DNA of 64,000 bases. Origin: Limonium bicolor (lineage: Eukaryota > Streptophyta > Magnoliopsida > Caryophyllales > Plumbaginaceae). The position numbers were made by a program, and so were the translations under genes. Where the stretch lies: positions 146,941,485-147,005,484 of the forward strand of contig CM041779.1 of assembly GCA_023374045.1 (NCBI GenBank). Reading direction: 5' to 3'. This document shows, in pieces, positions 44,672 through 55,978 of this stretch. The first letter of the stretch is position 1. Each line of letters begins with the position of its first letter. A model generated the notes under the pieces. It ran no database searches and was not told the DNA's origin. It was given only the letters and a program-made list of their open reading frames with translations.

Positions 44672-45139
44672 ATGGAGATCTCGTGCACCATGTTGCATTA
44701 CGTTGAACCAATGACCAACAAATCAGGTCTGTATTTTGCAAGAACGTATTCTACTTATCAATTCAATTTTGAGATCCCCTCATATATTACATTCTCAGAG
44801 TTTGAGAATCTCATCGAGACTAGGCTGAAAGAGCTTAACGGTTACCATTACATGGTTGAATCGATTATCCATCGATTACTATTGTGTTCCCATCCACGAC
44901 CGTTCGGAGGGCCATTATAGATACTGCACGATGTTGACGTTGAACGGATGATTCAACAATTCATTTTCAATCAATAATTTTATACAAGAGTTGAGCTCTA
45001 TATTATATATGGCTTCAGAGAGGATAGGATGTTACCATTACCTCCAAGGATGCCTACATTAAGGGATATATACGGTGTTGATGATGTCTCATATGACAAT
45101 GAGGGGGCTGAAGAGGGTGACGGAAATGTTGTGAATTAG
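44672..45139 (+). pseudogene. Stand-alone copy C of the MULE N-terminal module, opposite strand
   Basis: ATG at 44672: MEISCTMLHYVEPMTNKSGL, YFARTYSTYQFNFEIPSYIT, FSEFENLIETRLKEL, ESIIHRLLLCSHPRPFGGPL; stop at 44918. The frame continues ILHDVDVERMIQQFIFNQ (stop near 44974), FYTRVELYIIYG and an acidic tail ending EEGDGNVVN at 45139. It is closest in plan to the transposase N-terminus (MDIPCTLYLN, YFHISYWSKF, FQSFKDAVKNL, PLKITSDSRVKMMISNFLKN). It lies on the plus strand, unlike A, B and the transposase. Confidence 0.6.
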
Positions 45140-45345
45140 TATACGGTGTTAAGATTTTTATACCAAAATTGAGCTCTATGTCATATATGGCTTCATAGAG
45201 GATAGGTTGTTACCATTACCTCCAAGGAGGCCTACATTGGGGTATATATACGGTGTTGATGATGTCTTAGACGACAACGAGGGGGTTAAAGAGGGGAACA
45301 AAAATGTTGTGAACTAGTATACGGTGTTAAGATTTTAAATATGTA
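44970..45345 (+). repeat. Tandem duplication of the copy-C tail
   Basis: 44976-45150 (ATACAAGAGTTGAGCTCTAT to GTGAATTAGTATACGGTG) is repeated at 45160-45325 with a few changes, so the acidic tail of copy C is present twice. A third, weaker echo of an acidic stretch is near 45605-45660. Confidence 0.8.
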
Positions 45346-46059
45346 GCTCTTGGTATGAAATCACGTAATAAGTGTTTATGTTTTCTATTGTTTATGTTTT
45401 CTACAGTGACGGAGGTCATTTGGTAATTTTAAATCTGTAATAACATAATGACGGGTTCATTTGGTACTTTGAAATATGTGAACAAAATCGCACAAGCATG
45501 CAATTTTTTATTATGAAATAATAGTGTATGTTTGATCTTTGGTCATATTATGAAAGACTTGTTGAAATCGGATTAAGCTGATTTTTGCCATAATATTGGC
45601 AGAATATTACAGTGAAGATGATGACTCAGATGACAGTGAGATGATTATGACAACAGGGATGTTGGATCCCACTATAAGGTGATAAGATATTTGATATCTA
45701 GCTCTTGCTATAACAGGTCGTGTCTTTAGCAAGCACAACAAAAAACATAATAAGTGTTTCTTTATCACTGTAGCACGGGAACTAGTTATGCATTTGGCCA
45801 TTTTATCTTAATAACATAATGACGGAGGTCATTTGGTAGTCCGAAATGACTAATGGCATCCAATTCACCATAACGAATTTACGCAGTTTGTAAAAAACAA
45901 TTACAAAGCTTTAGTAAAAACAAAAAGTAATTCATTAAAAAAGACAATGCATAAATTACATGTACATTTTTTTGATGTGTTTGCTAAAGGCACGACCTGT
46001 CCAAGCATGAGCATAATTGACAACCATATAATACCACTGCGTACAACGATACAATCAAA
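45346..46059. other. Non-coding MULE 2 interior
   Basis: AT-rich, no domain-bearing ORF. Contains repeated TAATAACATAATGACGG(A/G)-type blocks (45430-45460 and 45810-45835) and is downstream of the convergent transposase gene. Confidence 0.45.
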
Positions 46060-48528
46060 TTAACTATAACTTGCATTCGGGCATCTCGTCCTCACATGAC
46101 CGCATTGTCGACATAGGCCACAATATCTTGTTTCACGTTCATAATTTTCATCCATTTCATTTTGAATGCGGGAGAAGATGGGCTGGCCTCTGACATTGCG
46201 CATCATAGCTGGATCTAGAACAATAGTAAGTTCATCATGTATAGGCCACTTCCCTTGATTGCCTAGTGGCACAAACTTATTCTCGCTGTAAGCCTGTATC
46301 ATCGTTTCAAGCTTATAAACTTGATGAACATAGTTCCTTCATTCCAGGGTGGTAGTAGAGCACACGACCATGACATGTGAGTATGGATACTTAAATCCCT
46401 GCCATTCACTACATTCACAGTCCCTTGAGTTGATTCGGATAGTAAATTTACCTTTGTCTCATCATAGGTTTGCATCTCCATTGTCAACCACCTCAAATAT
46501 CAAATCTATAACATCAATAATAACCACACAATGGTAATTGGCAAGAGTCTGATTCTCTACTACTTTGTCTAATAGATGCTTGGTAAAAAATGACCCACTG
46601 CTCCTTTGTGCAGTATAGGTTTCCAAGTTATCTCGAAAGTAGTCAATTAACTTGTACAAAGTGCTTTCAACAATAGCCTTTACCGATAGGAGACGAACCC
46701 TCTTCAGCACCCCATTCATGCACTCTACCAAGTTAGTTGTCATATGACCCCACCTCTTTCCATCATCATACGCACATGACCATTTCTCGGGGGAAGCTCA
46801 TTGAAAAAAGGAGCAATAGAGGGGGTGAAGAGAAAGTAAATGATCCAATATGTCCTGACCTATATCCCTTCTAAAATAGAAACCTGCACAATTAATATCA
46901 TCATATTAGATACCTACCTACTATCAGAACAGAGGACTATATACAAATCTAGCTGTTACTTGTGTTAATAAGGTACTTCTTTCACTCCTTGTTTCCAAAT
47001 CTTGTTTGAAAGTTAGAAGCAATATGACAAATACACAAGAATGTTGGGCATAAGGAGGAAGCCAGTACGGTTCTTCCCTCATGATTGACATTATAGCTCC
47101 AGCACGATCTATTATCACTACCACATCATTCCTAGCTCCAATAACTATGTTGCGAACACGGTCAAAAAAATATTTCCAATCATATCTTGACTCGCTAGCA
47201 ACGATACCAAAGGCCATTGGTATTATCTTGTTGTTACCATCTTGAGTGACAACAACAAATATTTTACCTTTGTACTTACCATACAGGTGAGTAGCATCTC
47301 TTTGCAGTAGAGGTTTCATATACTTGAAAGTAGTAATGCAAGACCCAAATGCCCAAAAACAACGCTCAAACCACCAAACAGAAGTGGTCTGGGTTTCATC
47401 TTCAAATACAATAGTTGAATCTAGGTCGACATACGAATTAGGTATAAAGTGTTTGATACTTATGATATACCGGGGTAATTCAACATATGACTGCACCCAA
47501 TCACCATAGACCATTCTTATCACTTCTACCCGGCCTAACCAAGCTTTTTTGTAGCTGATTTTCCTTTTGTATTCTGAACGGATAAGCTGAATCACAGTCT
47601 TGACTTGTAGTGCAGGATTCTCTTTGACCCTTGGTATCATGACTCAGCAATGAATTATACATCAAGAAATGATCATTACTCTCGTCTAGGACTGGAGCGC
47701 ATGAGTGAGGAATGAATTTTTCGTATTCACCATTTGAACGCATTCTTTAACATCGCAGCTTGGAATCTGAAATTGCACCCTTGTCGGCACCTTAACGAAT
47801 AAATTTTTCTGTTGTTCTCGGGGGCAACAAAATCTACATTTCTCTCCAAGTGATATTGTTTCACAGCCATCCCAAGAACATTTTTGTCAACAAATTCTTT
47901 CCCTTTGACAAACTCATGACCTGGCCTCCAATACGACACCTCGATCAAGGTCGGACGGTGTCTGGCTTATGGACACTAGATCCACCTGCAATGAGAATGG
48001 CGCTGCAGGAGTGTACAGTGTGGAGGGCCGATCTTCATCAACTATGTCATCATCATCAAGAAAGTATTCTGGCTCCATCCCAGAATCATCATCCGAACTC
48101 TAGAGATTTTCAGCTTCGACTTGGTGATGCTCGGAAAAATTATCGTCGGTTTCATTGTTTTCCTCCAGAGAAGGTGTAGTTACATGCTTGAATTCAACTT
48201 GCACAGCCAAGTTGTTTAGCACATTTGTATTCTTGAGGAAGTTTGATATCATCATCTTCACCCGAGAATCACTAGTAATTTTAAGTGGAAGAAACAAACA
48301 AGATGGATATTTGTTCTCCAACTTTTTGCAAACCATGTCGATGATAACATAATCTCCCCCTAACTCCAAGTTGACAAGATTTTTGACAGCATCTTTGAAG
48401 GATTGAAATGTGGAAAGCTCATAAATTTTAGTATGGATAAACTTCGACCAATAGGATATATGAAAATATACACCATTTGGATTTTATTTGAGATCTACGT
48501 TTAGATAAAGAGTACATGGAATATCCAT
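46060..48528 (-). pseudogene. MULE 2 transposase (MuDR-type)
   Basis: Minus-strand ATG at 48528 (MDIPCTLYLN). N-terminal module to about 48080, ending in the acidic EENNETDDNFSEHH. MuDR domain at 47948-47700: GHEFVKGKEFVDKNVLGMAV, NNRKIYSLRC, GCNFRFQAA. DDE part at 47640-46970: QRDATHLYGKYKGKIFVVVT (first D), MAFGIVASESRYDWKYFF, VVVIIDRAGAIMSIM (second D). Then MTTNLVECMNGVLKRVR (46743). SWIM: CECSEWQGFKYPYSHVMV, with Tyr replacing the usual third Cys (PCSH). Final knuckle YCGLCRQCGHVRTRCP, stop at 46060. Breaks lie at 47980-47950, near 47690-47640, 46950-46745 and 46470-46330. The last intergap may hide introns. Confidence 0.85.
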
Positions 48529-48669
48529 CTCAAATATGTGTAGCAAATGAGTAAGAGTGTTAAGGGTGTGGAGTGAAAAACAAATTTTGATTTTGTAGAG
48601 AAGAAAGTAGGAAAAAAAGTAGCAAATGTTGAGGGTGAGGAGATTATTTATAAATGTTACAACAAAATA

Positions 48670-48980
48670 GCCGTTAAAGTTAGCGTTGGAGGCTCTGCAA
48701 AGAAACCGATAATACCATTATCAATCTTAGGAAGCCGATAATGATATTATCGGCTTCTTTGTAGAGCCTCCAACGGTCATATTCCCTTTTGTACATATGA
48801 CGATAATGAAAATATCGGCTTCCAGGAGACGATAATGAGAATATCGGCTTCCAGAAGACAATAATACCATTATCGGCATATGTACAATTTTAAAACAACA
48901 CGCTTTCTGTGTAATTACAGTGGAATACACCCGTGCATGGGAATAGAGGAAGGGGAATGGCCTCTCCCTGAAAATTTCCC
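48670..48980 (-). repeat. MULE 2 right TIR with palindromes
   Basis: Inverse counterpart of 37041-37315. Contains CCGATAATGATATTATCGG (48735-48753) and several ACGATAATGA(A/G)AATATCGG blocks, so more palindrome copies than the left TIR. The transposase ATG lies about 140 bp inside. Confidence 0.85.
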
Positions 48981-49918
48981 ATTTTTTAGCAAAAAAAACA
49001 AAATTGAATCATGAAAAAAGAATGAAGGGGATAAAAAACAATTCTCTTTGATTGTCTCGATTGTTTGTTTGTGCAGGAGAAAATGACATGAATCGTCGGT
49101 CAATGACTGCTAATCTAAGGTCAATGGGCGTCGGCCACTAGTGAACACTCACCAATTGACGGTCAACATCCACCTTTCATCGGTAATAACTATCGATCAT
49201 TAGATAGTGACTACCAGTCAAATAGTATTGAGAAAAACCTCCTAAACAAGCTACACGAAACAAAGTTATCCTATTTCCTTTCCTGATTTCCCCAAAACAA
49301 ATGTCATTCATTGTATATAATTTGAGAGAAAATAGAAAAGATCTTATTGAGTTTATGCTACTCCAAGCAGTGGACAATTATCAAACACAATTCATTCGTG
49401 TATTAGCACGTCAAAAGATTGCTCACATGCAGCGTTTTGATCAGCAACAAAAGGGGAAGAAGAGAAAGATGGATGAGTGTGATTTTTTAACAAGAGTGGT
49501 TTCATAGACAAGATTTTTTTAATGTTTCTTGAAACAAAGATGGCTTGGAATTTGTCGCTAGTAAATCATGTGGAAGACATGATTGTTGGTAGTAAGAAGC
49601 AAAACTATAACCTAATTCTGTCACGAGAAGGGAAGCTAACAATGGTGGTTGACAAGATCAGGCATATAAAGGCATTCACTGAAGAGGAATTTAAGTTTGC
49701 AATCTGCATGATACAAGACTATGATTATAGAGACTTGTTTGAAGCTATACATGAGTCTTTATTTATTGATGTAGTTATGAAAATACAAATGTGTTCTCGT
49801 AAAGCCACGGTTATAGTTTGATTACTAAGTTCTTATAGGGTTCTAGTCTGTTTACTAGGGGTAGTCTGTTAGGTAATTATATCTTTTTACATGTCATATA
49901 ATGATACAATACTACTAT
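48981..49918 (+). other. Spacer with short unrecognised open frames
   Basis: 49301-49507 (MSFIVYNLRENRKDLIEFML, Gln/Lys-rich end) and 49522-49821 (LILSREGKLTMVVDKIRHIK, AFTEEEFKFAICMI) are consecutive on the plus strand and could be remnants of one gene. I recognise no domain. The rest is AT-rich without features. Confidence 0.3.
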
Positions 49919-50730
49919 TGATAGGATTGGGGTGCTGACCGAGTAGGTCTGAGGTGTTAGTCTCAGACCAACCCTGCTTGGCGATACGTATTTGCCAAAG
50001 ATGAAAATACGGAAGCTTTTGTTTAAACTTAACAAGATAAGATTCTGCTTATATTGAAATTCAATGAGAATTACAACCTAGCTTCCTATCTTGGGATTCG
50101 ACAGAGGTGTTCTGTCTCATCCAACACTCGCTCTACTCTAGGCGTAGATCAATGCGTAACAAGGAATAAAATGAGTGCTTTGTGTGTTCTATAGGTAATA
50201 AATACCTAAGCTAAAATGACAAAGTCTCACTAAGATCTCTCAAAAATGCTTTCTTTCTCAATATGACCCTCTCTCTCTCTCTCTAAATGTGGAAGTGAAA
50301 GCTCCAACGATTACAAATGACTTCTAGGTGCTTAAATACTGATAATACTTGAAGTAACTACTCCCATTACATGTAAAATGACGTTTCCACGACCTCCCAT
50401 GATTTCCCACTACGCATTGGGCGGGAAATATCTTAGTAGCTCTGCAGTGGGACTTGTTTGGCTCTCTTTCACCTTGATCACCTTGATTCGGGCCTGATCA
50501 TATTTGAACGTGTGTGACAATTATTTCCTTGTTTTTCTCCATGTTTTACCAGTAGAGGTTCGCCTTATAGCTTCTAAAACTTTCCAGGAAAATATTATGT
50601 CGCAAAACGACTCCTTTTGCAGTCAGACTCCTTCGTCACCCAGACTTGGTCTAATGATATTATCAGTGAAACTTTTTCTGTCACCAAACTTACTCTGTTG
50701 CCATAATCAGCAAAAGCTTGGGTTCCAACA
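49919..50730 (-). mobile_element. Solo LTR of the SIRE-like Copia family
   Basis: On the minus strand it starts TGTTGGAACCCAAG (50730) and ends CCAATCCTATCA (49919). It aligns along most of its length with the Copia LTR of 10654-11368 (for example the segments around GAATCCCAAGATAGGAAGCTAGG), but diverged and with its own 5' half. Perfect 5-bp target duplication ACTAT at 49914-49918 and 50731-50735. No internal region. Confidence 0.9.
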
Positions 50731-51999
50731 ACTATATATGCAGAATGCCCAATAACCACACATCCCATATCCAACCCCACTCAGCCTCTTCTTTGGCGAC
50801 GAGTCTCCCAGGAACAATTGGCGTCCCTAATCCTCACTAAGGTATTAGTACATCCCCTTTTTTATTGAATCTTTGGATTCTCGTGTCCACTGTATCGAAC
50901 CACATTATTGTTGTTTCAAAATTGTTTATTGATGATAATTTTGTTGACCGCAATAACTTTCGTGAATGCAATCTGGCTGTGTTAGAGAACGTGGGTTTGT
51001 TTAAATCAATGACAAATTTCTGCTACTACATATTTTTTTAGTGAACAAGTTCCAGATACCATTTCATTCATGCCCCTAAGCTGTTGTTGTAACCTGATGC
51101 AGATGTCATAATCCATGCCAATACACATTCTTTACAGGACCATGGCATGAATCTGCTTGTCAGTTTTGCCTTTTGAAAATAAAGGATTATATTTGGCTTC
51201 CGACCTTTATGTTTCAATTGATATGGAAGGGACATGAAGAAAATATCTTGGTTCCATCATTAGGTTCTACTATTCAAAAATTCAACATCAAATAGTAAAT
51301 GCTATCAATAACAATACATTTTCTGCTTCTGTCCATGGTAAATTACATCGTTGGCATTTTAAAGCAGGTCACAATTCCCCATCTATTCAGTAATAGGTTT
51401 ATTCATTATGTTCCCTTATTTGTTATATAGTGCAAGATGATGACAAAGAGAAGATTAAAGGCAGAAGTGAAAATATAAAGTCATTCGGATGGTGACAAGC
51501 AGCAGCAACAACCGTCCCCAACTGTCAAGAAAGAGGTTAAATGCAAACAATTTTTGTCTGAGGTTAAGCAGGAACCTTACAATATGAAGGTAAAAGTGGA
51601 GATCAAGAATGAGGATGTGGACAACAACTTTGCGGAACTAGAAGATACCGACTGTGATGGAAATCGTTTCAGGGGGCCCAAACCCCCTAACGTTACCGAA
51701 GAATGTTGGAAATATTTACAGAGATTTGGAACGAAGTCTCGTTGAAACCTGAAGTATATTATTAGTGCATATGTTGTGTAGCTGTTGGTGGGTAGCTAGA
51801 ACAAAATTGTATTCCATCTTGGATATGAGAGTGTCATGTTTTAATACGTATAACTCAATATAATATGCCATCACTGTGTAGTGACTATGAACTTGCTGGT
51901 GAATTTTTAGCATTATAAGTAGACACTAGTTATTTGCTTGTATTGACCACTTTAAAGATCTTCTGTAATGAATGATCCATTTAAACTATCATCTACAAT
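50731..51999 (+). other. Intergenic, with a short Lys/Glu-rich open frame
   Basis: Mostly non-coding. The 51554-51745 frame (MSEVKQEPYNMKVKVEIKNE, then PKPPNVTEECWKYLQRFGTK) is acidic/basic mixed and may be the last exon of a decayed gene; a related charged stretch begins near 51431. No domain recognised. Confidence 0.3.
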
Positions 52000-52598
52000 T
52001 AGGGGTGGCAAAACGGGTTCGCGGGTCGTGTTAGGCTAAACCCAAACCCGACCCGTTTATTAAACGGGTTGACCCGACCCAACCCGTTTAATTAATCGTG
52101 TCAAAATATGAAACCCAAACCCGACCCGTTTATTAAACGGGTTGACCGGGTTATCAAACGGGTTGACCTGTCTGACCCAATTAACTAATTATGTCCAAAT
52201 TTAAAACTCAAATCCGCATATATTTAACTCAAATCTAACATGTTTAGTTATATAAAAGAAAATAATTTGATTAATTAACATTAGATTTGTCATTCTATGA
52301 TATTATTAACTTTAATTTAGTTAAATACTTAATTTTAATATTTATATATCTTATTATATTAAAATTTGATAATAAAAAATGAATAATCTATAATTTATAA
52401 TATATATTTATTTAATATAAATTACTTAAACGGGTTAGCGGGTTACATACCTTAAACCCAAACCCGACACGGTTATTAAACGAGTCGTGTTCGGGTTGAC
52501 CCGTTTATTTAATCGTGTCAAATTTTACAACCCAAACCCGCTAATTTCGTGTCAGGTTCGTGTTGGTCAAACGGGTCGTGTTGAAATTGCCACCCCTA
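52000..52598. mobile_element. 599-bp hAT-type MITE
   Basis: Inverted ends TAGGGGTGGCAA and TTGCCACCCCTA. Exact 8-bp target duplication TCTACAAT at 51992-51999 and 52599-52606, which points to hAT. Inside are repeated motifs of the type CCCGACCCGTTTATTAAACG in both orientations on each side of an AT-rich centre. No ORF. Confidence 0.92.
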
Positions 52599-52606
52599 TC
52601 TACAAT

Positions 52607-53144
52607 GGTTATAACATGAATTACTTGTAGGCTACTACACAAGTTAATGCCCTTTTTCAGACTGTATTTGATTTGTGAGATGTGATACAAAAACATTTAA
52701 GTAGTAAATGACATCTCGTTGATGGGCAAAAACTGTTTCCACCCAAAAGTAGTAGTTGTTTGTTCACAACTTGTGATTGCAAATGTACTTAACACTATAG
52801 CATCAACAGTATCCATACATAATATGCCAAAAAGAACACATTTTCAACCCTGATTACAAAATTATTTTATGAGTCTGAATCTATCTCTATCAAAGTTGGA
52901 CCAGAGTCTGTGCTATACCCAGGAGTCTCATTTTCAGAAGCACCTTCTATTATCATGCAACTTGAATCTGTTTCTTCTTCACCACCAGAGGACTGCGCCG
53001 GTGATGGACAACTGACCTTGTTTTGTTCAACTTTTCGGCGGTTGTTTATAGGAACCGCCGAAAACAGCCTGACCCGACACACATTTTCGGCGAAGTAAAA
53101 AACCCCGAAAATGGGGGACCGAAATGGCCATTTTCTACTAGTGG
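52607..53144 (-). mobile_element. CACTA-type terminus with subterminal hairpin
   Basis: On the minus strand CACTAGTAGAAAATGGCC starts at about 53144: the CACTA start and the following GAAAATGGCCATTTTCGGTC are typical of plant CACTA ends. Just inside, TTTTCGGCGGTT...AACCGCCGAAAA (53032-53065) is a strong inverted repeat, the usual subterminal arrangement. A small minus-strand frame (52867-53082, ending TDSGPTLIEIDSDS) overlaps the subterminal repeat and may be a chance or relic ORF. I find no matching left end in the window. Confidence 0.5.
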
Positions 53145-53810
53145 CGCACTCCTATCTATTCCCTTAGCATGACATACCATTCTCCTACATCAACAGTTGT
53201 TGTTGTTGATTATTGGTATGCAACACTGGGGACACTGTCTGTATATGTGCATTCTTGTCGACTGAGGAACTACCACTACAAGATCCTAAATCCCACTAAT
53301 GTGTTTATTGGCAAGTCCTCGCTGCACAGAACATGAAGAAAGGGTTAGATCATATCAAATGAATATGCCAGTTTGTTGTTAATGCAAATAAGGGAAAACA
53401 TGGTATGACCAACGATGTACCTGTCGTCGAAGCATAACCATTCCTAACAGTTATAGCAGTTGAAGCCAAATCAAACAAGACAAGAGGATCGTGTTTAGGC
53501 ACAAGCTGTCCCTGTTATAAACATAGTTACCAGCCATATAACAACATTTAATTGTTGAATATCGCAACAAGTATTAAAAAGAAATAGAATGCACAAAGCT
53601 TGTGTTAGAAAACCTAAACATATCTTATAGTAGCACTTGGTCCAACATATGTAAGTAATAGTACACACCAAATTAGCCGAGTTAACCATTACATCTTAGT
53701 CACTGAAATTGCATATGGCCGAATTACAAACAATTCTAAAGATTGTGCCAAGCTAGAATTATTGTACAAAAAAAAAAGATTACAATGGTTCGTTCTACTA
53801 ATATCTAGGA
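53145..53810. other. Intergenic, no feature seen
   Basis: AT-rich sequence with short frames only. It may hold 3' exons or introns of the GRF fragment to the right, but no motif supports this. Confidence 0.35.
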
Positions 53811-54230
53811 CTAGCATGAATAGACAATTGCAGCAATCACAAAAGCATAGAGGACAAGCAACAGCTTTGACATCTTCATTTTAACCTCCTCAACCCCATT
53901 CTTCAAAGCTGTAACGAAGGTCTTGAAGTTGTTCAGATTCTCAGGCATCTCAATGACTAATGTATTTCCATTGTTAGTTTCCAAAAGATTAATGAAAAGG
54001 GTTAAATTATAAGTGCGATGAACCACATTGCGTGTTGCATTGCCGTCAGCAGGCCATCCATTGGTAGGTCGGTTAACCGTGTCCCACCATTTGAAGAAAC
54101 CGCAAGTGTTACATTTGAAAAATAGATGACCAAAGTTTTCGACGGTGTAAGAGATTAGCAATATAGCTGGCAACTGACAGTCACAGTGATGTAGGTGGTG
54201 TTTAACTGGTTAACACTCATTCCCGTTGAA
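53811..54230 (-). pseudogene. GRF zinc-finger protein with C-terminal membrane segment (fragment)
   Basis: Minus strand. HCDCQLPAILLISYTVENFG then HLFFKCNTCGFFKWWD contains the CxC...C..CGFFKWxD pattern of GRF zinc fingers, which bind nucleic acid or protein in topoisomerase/nuclease partners. Downstream: MPENLNNFKTFVTALKNGVE, a short helix, and a hydrophobic tail LLLVLYAFVIAAIVYSC, stop at 53811. In plants, small GRF proteins with a C-terminal membrane helix are common and often dispersed by transposons. A stop lies just upstream of HCDC in this frame (about 54215), so the start is missing or in another exon. Confidence 0.65.
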
Positions 54231-55978
54231 GAAGACCGCACAATGTTGCAACCAAGTTTTTAGGTACAACATCAGCACAACATAACAATAGCTAGCTAGT
54301 TAAACATTATCATCAACCACATCAGCAGAAGATAAATGACCACTGCAACTGACTAACCTACATTATCATCTACTGTTGTTGGAGAAAACTGGTTAAGAAT
54401 CTTGTGCAGTCAAATGCCATACCGAATTGGTAATCAAACAGATGTGTTATGAACATATAGTATACGGATTTGATCGTTGGTTTTTCTCAGCACATCTTTC
54501 AAAACCCAGTAATATAGTGTTAATAATCACCAACCGGAGAACGGCAAACGCAACTTTGGAGGGCTGGAGCAAAAAACTAAACTATTATGGTAACATTAAC
54601 TAAATTTGAGTGCGATCGAAATGGCATACAATAACACAAGTATAGTAGAAAATTTTGTTGCTCCCAACCTCAAAAGAATGCTAGGTATGTGTGTTCGAAC
54701 TCTACCAAAGGAAAGGAAACAAGGAAACTTACGCTCCTTCGTGTGTTCATTTTGAAAAATCAGAACCCTTTCTTGTAGTCCTCATTGCTATTCTGCAATG
54801 ACGTTGAAGAATGAGTGAGAAAGGCCTTCCTTCAACGAAGACAATCACCAGGTAGCTAGAGCCAACAGTATAATAGACATGGGGATACTTACGTCGAAGC
54901 TAATGAAGTCCCGAATTTGTTGAAGCTTGGACAGGAAAATGGAGAAGGTGGTGAGATTGTGCTTCTGCGCAAATGTGAAGAAAAACACATGCTTTGGGAA
55001 GGAGAAGGAAACGTCTTGTCTGGGGGGCAATTTTGTCTATTCATTGCTTTTACCCGTTGAAAAAGAAGCTCACTAACAAACGACCCATAACAAATCATAC
55101 CTTAATCTGGACTGGAAAAGTGTAGCCATAGTCACATTAATGGGGCCAGTTTTTTACCTCTTACAAACGAATGACCCCTAATATCGTTAATCAGGCCAAT
55201 AAATGCCACCCTGAAAAGACTAGCTTAATTTTTTCAATTGTTATCTAACAAATTACAATTTTACTGTGGATCAAGGAGGAAGGAATCTCAATTAACTCAA
55301 TACGTCACGTGGTCACTACTATAAAATTAACACCTCCTCAACTGAGATATAAACTAAAAATCAGCACAATAATAGAATTTTCAGTTATTTATGCCAGTTT
55401 ACCACTGTACCGCTTCACTTTATAATAAATAAACTAAGGCCTCTTTAACTAGGAAAGTCTTCGTTTTTTATAGGTTGTTTTCCTTAACAAGATTAATGAG
55501 AGATTATTCACATAAAAACTTCCTCCAAAAACGAATATAATAATCTCACATTAATGTCTTCTGAAAACACCAAGCCCGATGGTTAATGGAAATTTCCTTA
55601 TGCTTTTCGAATCGCTCCTGCCAATTGGCAAAATTAGGGAGAAAAGCCACCGAAGGGCGCAAGGGATGGTTGACTGCGAAAGTAAAAGTCTATCTCGTCG
55701 GCCGCTCACTCACATTACCACTACCAGCTTTCCAAAGGTCAGATAACGTGTAATCTACGAAAGTGCCTCCAATTCTCCCGTGAACCCTCCCTTTCTATCT
55801 CGACCGACTCGTTTCGAACTCATTTTGGCGAATTCGTCGCTGAGGCGTATTGAACATCAACGCGGCGGACTACAAAACGGACATGAGATCTTGATGAGAA
55901 GGAAACTTTGTGCGGTGAGGGGGTACTCGAATTTTCCTTCGTAGCCCCTGGTTTCGCGACTCTTTTGAAGAGGGTTTG
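54231..55978. other. Non-coding between GRF fragment and the host gene start
   Basis: No recognised gene. 54845-55098 has short minus-strand frames without a domain. From about 55600 base composition rises and stops thin out, consistent with promoter/5' UTR of the gene at 55979. Confidence 0.4.

Larger units (their letters stand above)
37041..48980. mobile_element. MULE 2, 12-kb Mutator-like element with a PMD gene and a transposase
   Basis: Inverted ends: left 37041 onward (GGAAAAATTCTAGGGAGAGG) and right, read in reverse from 48980 (GGGAAATTTTCAGGGAGAGG). Both continue through CTCTATTCCCATGCACGGGT and share GATAAT/ATTATC palindromes for about 270-300 bp. Flanks ATTTTTTT (37033-37040) and ATTTTTTA (48981-48988) match at 7 of 8. 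Plus-strand PMD gene at the left end and minus-strand MuDR-type transposase at the right end, both reading inward from the TIRs. Several small repeated genes lie between them. Confidence 0.88.

Noticed and set aside
49130..49145. CCACTAGTGAAC as a left CACTA end
   Set aside because: Sequence after CACTA does not match the 53144 terminus and there is no subterminal hairpin.
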